From Morchella semilibera (taxonomy: Eukaryota; Ascomycota; Pezizomycetes; Pezizales; Morchellaceae): a stretch of DNA of 64,000 bases. Location: contig WBVU01000008.1 of assembly GCA_009192285.1 (NCBI GenBank), positions 2,242,370 through 2,306,369 on the forward strand, read 5' to 3'. Below the pieces are notes generated by a model. It did not search any database. It was not told the origin of the DNA and saw only the letters and a list, made by a program, of their open reading frames with translations. The translations under genes were made by a program, and so were the position numbers. This document shows positions 55,614-64,000 of this stretch, piece after piece; the stretch's first letter is position 1, and each line of letters begins with the position of its first letter.

Positions 55614-57512
55614 TGGGTTGATGGTGGGATTGGGACTGTTTGTATATTAATATTTGGGTGAATGGGGTGCTTTCTTGTCTCTACGGGATTAGTATGGAAT
55701 TGGCCGTGTGTGATGTTGATTCGATTGTGAGGCTGATCATCTTAAGGCCCGATTAATTTAAGGCCTTGATTTGTGTCTGCATATATCTAGATCGCTCTTA
55801 CGCACATATCTTGGTAGAATTATAAGTTAGGATACAGCCTTATTTGCGCAGAACACGCGGTTTTTGACGCTGGTGTAAAATGCGATCGCTGACTTTGTGC
55901 GTCATGTTGTATCACTCGGTATATTTCCGGGTTGGCGTGTTGTAGGGTGCCTAGGTCTGCATATTCTCCAGTACATATGTTACTACCTTGAGGACGCGGT
56001 GTGTTTCACTTGTTGGTGTATAAGACCTGGTCAATCGTACTGTTCAGTCCTCTAGAGTCAGATCTCGGAATGGCGATTGCAGCGTTGTTGTTTTGTTTAA
56101 TTTAACCTTACCAGTGTTAAATTTAAGCAGGTGCGTTGATTCGTTCTCCCCACTACATGTAGTTACACGTATCTACATGTACTCATAATTCCGTCCGGCA
56201 CTTCTAGGTGCCCTGAGCACCCTCAATCGATATTCAATGCTTATCTCTTTATGGTGGATGCGGACTGCACTGTTTCAATGGCTAATTCAGGTCTGACCTC
56301 ATAGATATAAATAAGTCTGTGACCATAAGGAAGTAGAGCTTGAATCAGCGCATATCTCTATGGTTAGCATTTGTAAAAAGAGACATTCACTGCAGAGTAG
56401 TTAGCGAAATTCAGACTTCGAAGCGTTTCGCTGTGGTGCCCATTGTAGTCTACATCTACCATACCAATTAGAGCAATTCAGAAAATTTCTCCTTAATTTA
56501 GGACTTTTTCTTTTTAAAAATGCTAGTTTTCTTGTAGACAACGTCGGGTGCGCAAATGTCAAGTATGACTTTGTAAGTTGATCAGGGCGCAGAACAGAGG
56601 TAAAGAGCCAATGAGAGCACTTAGTAGGACCCAGAGACCTATGGGGTGTGTCCTTGATCATACCTCACCATACGCTGCATAATCAAAAGTCGGCTGTCAA
56701 GGTTTGCAATCGTATCCACACATTCCATCTAGGATCTGGATAATGAATGCTATCGAGATAAGATCAAGTATTCAGAGTGAGGGGTTGATATGATCTTTCC
56801 CTGGTTTATTTTTCCTAGTCCTGTGGTAGTGGGGCCTAGTCTCCTGGCCCTCGGTGGATGACCCGGGTCTCGTGGTTTGTGAGCCTAGCGGGAAAACATT
56901 TCGATTTTCTGGCGATGATATTAGTATATAGGATGGGTTTTCTGGGGTGGTGTCTGGGGTCCCCCTTGGTGGACCAACACAGTTTGTTACCCCAACCAAA
57001 CAATAGGTAGGCCGGTGGGGCTTCATTTTGAGTGTCTAACAGTGCAGTGCCAATGAAAAGTTGCTTGCATCTCCCCGAAAGGATCAAAAAGCTCTAGTTA
57101 ATATTGAGGCTGTACAGACCTAGTCTGTTGATCGAAGAAGGTATCGTTAGGCGGGATTCTCGTCAAAGCCCTTAACATCTGCGGCTAAGCTTCTGGGGTG
57201 GGCGGTGGGGCCTCCTAGGGAGTGTTTGAGCGGGGTAAAGGGCCTTAAACTTAGGATATCTTACTTACATGTACTTGCCCGTGCTCGTTTCGGTGGCATC
57301 GCCTGGGCCGCCTAGGTTAGATGTGAGTTGGCACGACGATGACTTTGGCCAAGGTATGGTGGACTACATGTATGGGATGTACAACTTCACGGTAGGCGAT
57401 AGAGAGCCAAGTAGGGCAAAGACAGCCGTCTCCCCATGTTGGTGGAAGCGTAATTAAATGGAATGTGGGGCTTGGAGAACAGGACATGAATGATAAAAAA
57501 TTAAGCAACATC
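55614..57512. other. long spacer
   Basis: No gene is supported. Palindromes lie at 56152, 56173, 57264 and 57363. Reading frames at 56401-57087 on the minus strand have no recognisable domain. Confidence 0.4.
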
Positions 57513-57680
57513 GCCGAAGCGTGGCCGAGTGGTGATTCACTTGACTACGTACCGAGACACCTATGGTTCAACTCCAGGTGGGAGCGGTGATCAGAATGCC
57601 CAACATGGTAGCGACGCTCTTGAGGGATGACACTGATCACATAAGTCTTTTGTCTTTTTTTTCTTTTTTCTTTTTTCTTC
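57513..57680 (+). pseudogene. tRNA-like (Ser/Leu-type) SINE head with T-rich end
   Basis: The A-box GTGGCCGAGTGGT (57521-57533) matches the tRNA-Ser/Leu type, and the B-box GGTTCAACTCC (57565-57575) follows at a tRNA-like distance. About 70 bp later comes a T-rich tract (57643-57680). No matching acceptor stem was found, so this looks like a SINE rather than a working tRNA. Confidence 0.5.
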
Positions 57681-58518
57681 CTTCCCCTGAACAGGACCCT
57701 TAGGAACGGGGTCTTCGCACGTCAATGGAGATGCTTATATGGTGGCGCATCCAATGCCAAGAAATTTGGAGAAATGCTTGCGTGTGGGTACCTGAATGTC
57801 TACATTTGCTGATAGGATGAATGCGGTGCATGTCAAGTGGAGCAGTCCTTGGGGGCCGCCATTGACACCCAAGGTGGCAGAGGAGTGGGGGCAAGGAGAG
57901 GTGAGGGAATTGGTAGAATAAAAGAAGAGGGAATTCTAAAGAAACGAAGCTAGGCGGTGGCAGGGAGGGTGGTTGGGAAGGTGGCATCACTGATTTCATT
58001 CCAATTATGAATTGTGGGATTACATAAGCTGGAATGATCATTTATGCATGTTTTACAATCAATGCACATATATAGCCGAGAACAGCATACAGTTTTCCTT
58101 TCCTTACTTCATGCATGCCTGTAGGTCAGTAAATCGCTTCCTTATACTCATATAACCCGGGACTCTCGCCGTCATTTCCCTTAATCTGAATCCAAAATCT
58201 ATGGATTTTCCGGCCACTTACCAAAAAGCGTCATAAACCATCACTCGCTTACCAACCTCTACAACGCAGGCTCAAGAATTGCGATTGTCCCGGCCAGCCA
58301 TGAGTTGGGATACCATTGCCATCATTCTGGAACATAGAGGCAGGATGTGCAGAGGCAGGATGGGATTTACAAACAATATAAAAACGGTTACCAGCTACTA
58401 ATTAGCTAAGTGTCTGTTGCTCTCCTCACTATAAGGTATACAGACTAAATGCACCGGCCGCCTTAGTAAATCACCAAAATTAATACAACTATACTTGGTT
58501 TGTTCATAGTTAACCAAG
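57681..58518. other. spacer upstream of the secreted-type gene
   Basis: No gene is supported. The sequence around 57840-57990 is G-rich. The last 100 bp before 58519 are AT-rich and probably the promoter. Confidence 0.4.
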
Positions 58519-59665
58519 ATGCGCATTCTCAGACTCCTCTATATATCTCTTGTCTATGGTCTCTTCACCTCTACCTCCGCTTCACCACTTTCTCCTAAAA
58601 CAACGCCTACCAAAACTATCATCCACAACTAAGCGCATCCTTCCCCTTCCGCGTGAAACTGGAGTCAATAGTAGAGATCTACTAGACGACCTGAACGTTC
58701 CAGATTTCCCAGATTTCCCTCCGGGTTTCCCATTCGACCTTCCTGAATTCCCATTCGACGACGAGTTAGCGCCCCCACCGCCAGAACAAGATCCGGTACA
58801 AGGAGCGAATAACATCCCTGCTGATAATTGCGCGGCCCCAGTAACAATAACACGAGCGGAAGTGCGGGTCATAACAGAAACAGCCACGGTTACCATAACG
58901 ACTGACGACACCTTCCTCGACGGTCTCTTCGAGGGGAAGCAAGAATACATAACATTTGTTGTAACTACTACCGAGACCGAGTATGCACCCGGACAGACGG
59001 TGACCGTCACTGCTGCCGCCCAGGGGGAGAATAGGGATGAGCCAACTGTAACAATAACGATTACAGAAGAGCCGGAGTCTGTGACCCTTACTGTCACAGA
59101 GGTTCAAACAATCACTGCTACAGTGGAGGCAGCAGATAAATGTGAAGAGAATGATCCAGACGAGGGAGAGGATGAAGATATACCCCCTCCGCCCGAACCT
59201 CCAGCTCCTCCTACACCACCTACACCACCAGCTCCTCCTGTTGTCGAAGAGCCAACTCCTCCTGCCCCTGAAGAGCCAGCCCCACCAGCAGAAGGAGGGG
59301 GCCAAGACGAAGGCGAAGAAGACTCGGGTCATCCTGATTTTGTGGACCTTGGGGTTCTAGAGATCAATGGGGGTGCGGGCGGCCTCAGCCCACTGTAATT
59401 ATAGCTGCAGCTACTCCAGCTCATTCAGACTTTCATAGCACTATAGTAGTGCATACCCCTGCCCCTCGTTCGGTGGATCCAACACTATTCCCATCTATGA
59501 GCTCTCCAGGGCTACCTGTAGCTCTTGCACCATCAGCTGATGTTGTGTCATCTGAGTCAAGCGCGACGGGTAGATGAGATCGCTACAGCAACCTTAACTA
59601 GCACAACTACGGTTCTTGTGACTAGTACAAGAACATTTACGCATGTTCGCCCCGACGGCCTTTAA
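58519..59665 (+). CDS. secreted-type Thr/Val/Pro-rich protein with interrupted frame
   Basis: ATG at 58519 begins a signal peptide (MRILRLLYISLVYGLFTSTS). A frame shift in the first 100 bp leads to the main part (58550-59398): DLPEFPFDDELAPPPP, then beta-rich ITETATVTITTDD and TVTVTAA repeats, a lone Cys pair, and Pro/Glu-rich repeats (PPAPPTPPTPPAPP). Further coding-like sequence continues in another frame (TPAHSDFHSTIVVHTPAP at 59410-59470) and then LTSTTTVLVTSTRTFTHV up to TAA at 59665. The composition fits a fungal cell-wall or surface protein with O-mannosylated Thr. Whether this is one gene with base-call indels, one with unusual introns, or a decaying gene cannot be settled from the sequence. 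Confidence 0.55.
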
Positions 59666-60856
59666 GCTACCGGATATTGAGTTCGATGACGAGTAGGGCA
59701 GTGGAATTAACTTATAGCAGGCCTATTATGCCTGACGCTGGTATCCTCAGGGACTATGGCTCCGTTCTTAGTAGGTATTTTGTGACGTCTTTGGGAAGAT
59801 CTTGTTTCAGGGCTTGATTATTTTAATTCATGTATATGTAAGTACATGTACGTACTGGGGAGTTATGATAGGATGATTAACGATGCACATGATATATCGA
59901 TAGTTATGGGGTCAAAATTACATGTAGTTAATAGATACATACATATATATAGATATTCATGTATGTACGTAATTGGAGGTCTTAATGCATTTGAATATTG
60001 TTTTTTTTACTTGATAAGGAATGAAATTATGTCCTTCTAAGAGTAATACTAATACGCTACATGCTATAACTGTGATAGTACATGCTAGCTACATGTGGTA
60101 GCGCATAATACTTGAGAATCGTCAACTTCGACACTTGAATGATACGGGAAGCAAATTTGACACTACATGTACATGTAGTTAAGATTTGAGGGCGTGGTCT
60201 AAATATTATAAACTCTAAGGGATGGGCGAAGTATCAATTGCCAAAGCTGACAACTGTTAAATGCGCTCTAATTTATATACTTACTCTATATGCACGGAGG
60301 ATTGAGCACTGCGGCGGCCATACCAAGTTCCAAAGAAGTATATACGTCAGACCCGAGCAACAACAGCAATTGTTGAAGGGTATCATCTAAATTAAATGCT
60401 CCCGGATTCATCAATAAATATAAAGAGTACATATAACATCCATATCTCGAGCACGTCCGGATCCCTATTAATTGAATTAATATTTTACTAAAGGCCGGCA
60501 ATCGATACTACAATTACAATATATATTGTACTAGTTATATTCAAGTATATAATATGCAGTCTCATACCGTATCATCTCGTTAAATTACATGTAGTTGCGA
60601 GGCAGTACATGCTCATGTACTTTTCTTGACATGTAGGCAGTTATGAAATGGTTACACAAACCTGCCACTAATCCATTTTAGTATGCGGCTCTGGAGCCCC
60701 TGCAGGTGCTCTACAGCTTAGGACACGAAGACCTTCAACACGACAAGGCATTTGAACACAACACTTCTACCGTCGGAAAACTAGTACCTCAAATACCACA
60801 ATAATATTTTAATCCTTTCCACTCGAGAGGGCACTCCCTTTATCCTGGGTAGCACA
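59666..60856. other. spacer, GPI14 upstream region
   Basis: This AT-rich spacer has six palindromes (59843, 59918, 60163, 60169, 60584 and a partial one near 60625). No gene is supported. Confidence 0.45.
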
Positions 60857-62199
60857 ATGTTCAACCTCCGTAATGTTCTCCTGACCTCCGCTGCTCTGAG
60901 AGCAGGAATGCTCTTCTATGGGCTCTATCAGGATGCACATTCGGCACTCAAATATACCGATATCGACTACTATGTCTTTACCGACGCCTCTAGATACGTG
61001 GCAAAGGGTCAATCCCCATACGATAGAGAAACATACCGATACACTCCACTGCTGGCATGGTTGTTATTACCAACAGCTTTTCAGCCACAATGGTTTTGGT
61101 TTTCGTTTGGGAAGGTATTATTTGCGGTTGGGGACCTGATAGCGGGTTGGTTAATATATAGTGTTTTGCGGACTAGTTATGGAGGCATGGATAAAGGGCA
61201 CGCATTAAAACTAGCAAGTATCTGGTTGCTCAATCCTATGGTCGCCACTATATCGACAAGAGGCAGCTCAGAGGGATTGTTAGGGGTTATGATTGTTGGC
61301 TTAGTGTGGGCTGCGATGAAGAAAAAGGCCGTGACGACAGGAATATTGTTGGGACTTGCGGTGCACTTTAAAATTTACCCGGTGATTTACGGGCCCTCGA
61401 TTCTTTGGTGGATGGAAGACGGGAAGGTGGGCCAGAACATGCGCCAGAAAATTTTCGGGTTCTTTACTGTCCCGAGAATAAGGTTCAGTCTTAGTGCATT
61501 GGCTACCTTCGTTGGATTAAACCTTGTAATGTGGAAGATGTCAGTTTCAGAAATCATATCCTCTCGCCGTACGCTGATAATAGTTGGGTAATAGCTATCG
61601 TGATCCATTCGTAATGCACACATACTTACACCATGTTGAGCGCCTCGACCACCGCCATAACTTCTCGCCCTACAACGTCCTCCTCTACCTCACCTCCCCA
61701 CCAAGCATTAACGATCTCTCATTTCCGTATGCCAGTGTTGCGTTCCTTCCACAACTTCTCCTCTCCGGAGTCCTACTTCCACTCGCATTTGCCAAGTGGG
61801 ATCTTCCCAGCACTCTTTTTGCACAGACCTTTACATTCGTTGCATTTAACAAAGTCTGCACCTCACAGGTATGTTCATATAAGCCCACTCAAACCGCTGC
61901 TCTAGCTAACATCGCATTAGTATTTCATGTGGTATATTGTTCTCCTTCCCTTCTACCTCCCAATCTCCTCACTACTCCGGAACTCAAAACTCGGGTTTGC
62001 CGCGCTCGGCGCATGGGTTCTTACGCAAGCTGCATGGCTCCAACAAGGTTACGAGCTCGAATTTTTGGGTAATAGTACTTTTTTCCCGGGGTTGTGGGGA
62101 AGTGCATTAGCGTTTTTTCTTGTAAATTGTTGGTTACTAGGAGTTATTGTGGGAGACATAAAGGATCGAAGAGTGACGAGTGGAAAGAAGTTGAATTAG
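60857..62199 (+). CDS. GPI14: GPI mannosyltransferase 1 (PIG-M)
   Basis: Exons are 60857-61539, 61595-61868 and 61921-62199, in phase, giving 411 residues. There are about ten hydrophobic segments. The luminal D-x-D motif lies in YTDIDYYVFTDASRYV near residue 35. LASIWLLNPMVATISTRGSS and GSSEGLLGVMIV are conserved. The first join gives IYRDPFVMHTYLHH with LDHRHNFSPYN, and the second KVCTSQ-YFMWYIVLLPFYLP. The enzyme adds the first mannose to the GPI precursor on the ER luminal side, using dolichol-phosphate mannose, with Pbn1/PIG-X as partner. It depends on the dolichol made with NUS1, also in this window. Confidence 0.95.
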
Positions 62200-64000
62200 A
62201 ATGGTTTGGTGATACCCGGAGTGAATATTTAGAGGTTAGGAGTTGGCATTGAACAAAATTTGATTGTGATCTAGCTATATCTACTGAATTGTTTTATTAT
62301 ATCGCACCCCTACACCCTTGAGAATCCGCCTCATTAGATTTGTTATTGAGCTAGCCTCGTTCATTGCTACGGCCGTGCCCTCATCAGTTCTAAAAGCTAT
62401 GGAATTACTAAAACGTCCAGGGACTATCTACTTATAACAACACAGGCTCCAGGGGTTTTGAACTTTTGGGAGCGAAAACCCTTTCGGATTGGGATCAACT
62501 TAATACCATATGCTGCATAGATTATCAAACTTTATACTAGAGCGTTTTGACAATGGCCAAAATTGGACCAGAGGCCGGCTGCCAAGAAATACATGTGCAA
62601 CAAGTTCGACCAAAAACCCCAATCCCAATACTTGCTCCTCGACCACAAGTGAAGATATTTAACAGAGAATATATGAGATCTTCTCTGTCTATAACTTCAT
62701 TGCCTTTTAGTCGACTCCTAAGCATTTTCCATACTTCTCCCTGGCGTTAAAATCTGATGACCCAGAAGGCTAATCGTCCTCCTGAGTGGACAGTTGGTAT
62801 CTTATTAATCTGTGCGGTATTTAGACCATTTTATAGAGAATAACAACAGCTTTCCATCTGTCATATCTTGAAACTTTTGCAGAGCTCGTGAAGGGGTGGT
62901 TACATGTATGGTTTGACTCACCGTTAAAAACGGCGGGAACATACACATAAAAGGGGGGGGGGGTTTCCGACGCCGAAAATTCGTCCTGTCGCGATCCCGA
63001 GGTCCCGAAACCAAGGCATATCGTTTCCCCGACGCCTTCAAAAATAGATATAGATTGGCTGTACACTATTAAATGTATGGTAATCGAAACCATGTAGCGT
63101 CACTCACTTGTACTTGGGTTCATAATCAAGGATTTGTCAGATCAGAGTCATTGGAGTCCTTTCGGATAATTCATTACTTAAAGCTTAGGGAAGCATCTGA
63201 AAGGTTTCAAAGGAACCTTGACATGGGAAGTTCGAGTGATATACTATGTCCGAAATTGTATTTTCTCGTCGCCTAAGAAATATATGGACAGGTGTGTAAG
63301 CCTTGGCCTCAACCCACCATCTCAAGAAGGGATTCCCGCGGAAGCCACACCTCGCCTCACACAATGTTAGGGCCTTATATAACGACACTAAACCACAGAC
63401 TACATGTAATTTTATCCCCGAGCCATAGGTCGCCCTTGCCACTCTAGGTCACCTATCTCCACGCGGCAGAAAATTTCAATAGCAGGTGTACCTTTAACGC
63501 GTTGGCTAAAAACTCTATTTCCCTTAATAGTAGGTCCCGAATTATACCTACTCTAATTGATAGTGCGAATACTAAAAGTGCTTATTATAGGAATATAAAG
63601 GACTAAGTCTGGATGGCCAGAAGCACTGTTTGCCACCATGAGCCCCAAGGTCCTACTATTACTAGCTAGCAGGGCGCTCCCGAGGTATATTAAAGTAGGA
63701 GGATGGGCGCACCGAGTTGCCTCTGCCCTACCTTAGGGGCTGCCTTAGTTTATAGCTGCTCACATGAGTCTATACCTCGATTTCATGGTGATGTGAGCTC
63801 GTTAGTACCGGGAGTAAAGCTGGGGGGCTCGTTAGGGTAGTATGTTTGATCGATGTAGCATATACAGTACTGTAGGATTATATTGGCAAGATCTAGATCC
63901 TAAAGATTTGAATTGGCCACCGGTCCCCCACGCTAGATCATCTAAAATTAGAAATAGGAAATGTACTAATTCACATCTTCCTTCATAGTCCCCTTGTAGG
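62200..64000. other. spacer to the window end
   Basis: No gene is supported. Palindromes lie at 62588 (partial), 62902 and 63399, with a G run at 62956-62968. Reading frames here are short and without bias. Confidence 0.4.

Noticed and set aside
58766-59332. Minus-strand 188-residue Cys/Trp/Arg-rich frame
   Set aside because: It is the shadow of the Thr/Pro-rich secreted-type gene. The rich Cys and Trp content comes from reversed ACC/CCA codons.
1-64000. CRISPR array, retroelement or biosynthetic gene cluster
   Set aside because: No regularly spaced repeats, reverse transcriptase or integrase motifs, nor clustered secondary-metabolism enzymes were found.

Overview
The window looks like nuclear DNA of a filamentous ascomycete (Pezizomycotina). 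The reasons are the short introns (about 45-190 bp, mostly GT..CTAAC/CTGAC..AG), fungal-specific genes such as the Dsc complex subunit Dsc3, DLT1, a Mak32-like PfkB kinase and a fungal C3HC-type Rsm1, and single-copy housekeeping genes separated by AT-mixed spacers. The wide spacers with tRNA-derived repeats and little protein-coding transposon material would fit Pezizomycetes, but that class assignment is only a guess.

Layout from left to right. 1-6.2 kb is gene dense: a 3' gene fragment, mS26, ATP synthase subunit d, the Rsm1/NIPA-like mRNA-export factor and ARPC4. 6.2-9.0 kb is a gene-poor spacer with a tRNA-like repeat. 9.0-11.7 kb has the divergent ER pair DSC3/ALG2. 11.7-15.8 kb is a repeat-rich spacer with a 456-bp tandem duplication carrying tRNA-like sequences and a possible NTF2-like exon remnant. 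15.8-19.4 kb has a two-membrane-segment protein and a Mak32-like kinase. 21.7-26.0 kb has a tiny Cys-rich protein, ribosomal protein uS5 (RPS2) and the U2AF small subunit. 26.7-30.0 kb holds a decayed DUF1365 gene and foldback elements. 30.3-34.6 kb has GLE1 and SPT3. 36.4-46.4 kb has a zinc-finger-like gene, proteasome beta1 (PRE3), SLY1, PRP3 and DLT1. 48-55.6 kb has an unknown gene, NUS1, SNRNP27 and SAD1. 58.5-62.2 kb has a Thr/Val/Pro-rich secreted-type gene with a broken frame and GPI14/PIG-M. The rest is spacer.

Functionally the genes are core cell machinery. mRNA work is over-represented: U2AF35, Prp3, SNRNP27 and Sad1 in splicing, Rsm1 and Gle1 in export, Spt3 in transcription. ER glycosylation and trafficking contribute ALG2, NUS1, GPI14, SLY1 and DSC3. 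Several head-to-head pairs share a compartment or complex: mS26/ATP7 (mitochondrion), DSC3/ALG2 (ER) and SNRNP27/SAD1 (tri-snRNP).

The two most striking non-gene signals are (1) an 8-bp palindrome, TACATGTA, often extended to ACTACATGTAGT. I counted it about 40 times by eye, essentially all between genes, where about one would be expected by chance. (2) Several otherwise perfectly conserved genes each carry one apparent 1-base frame break, mostly in short homopolymers (dsc3, alg2, sad1, spt3, probably others). That pattern points to assembly indels rather than gene death. No complete virus, retroelement, CRISPR array or biosynthetic cluster was seen.
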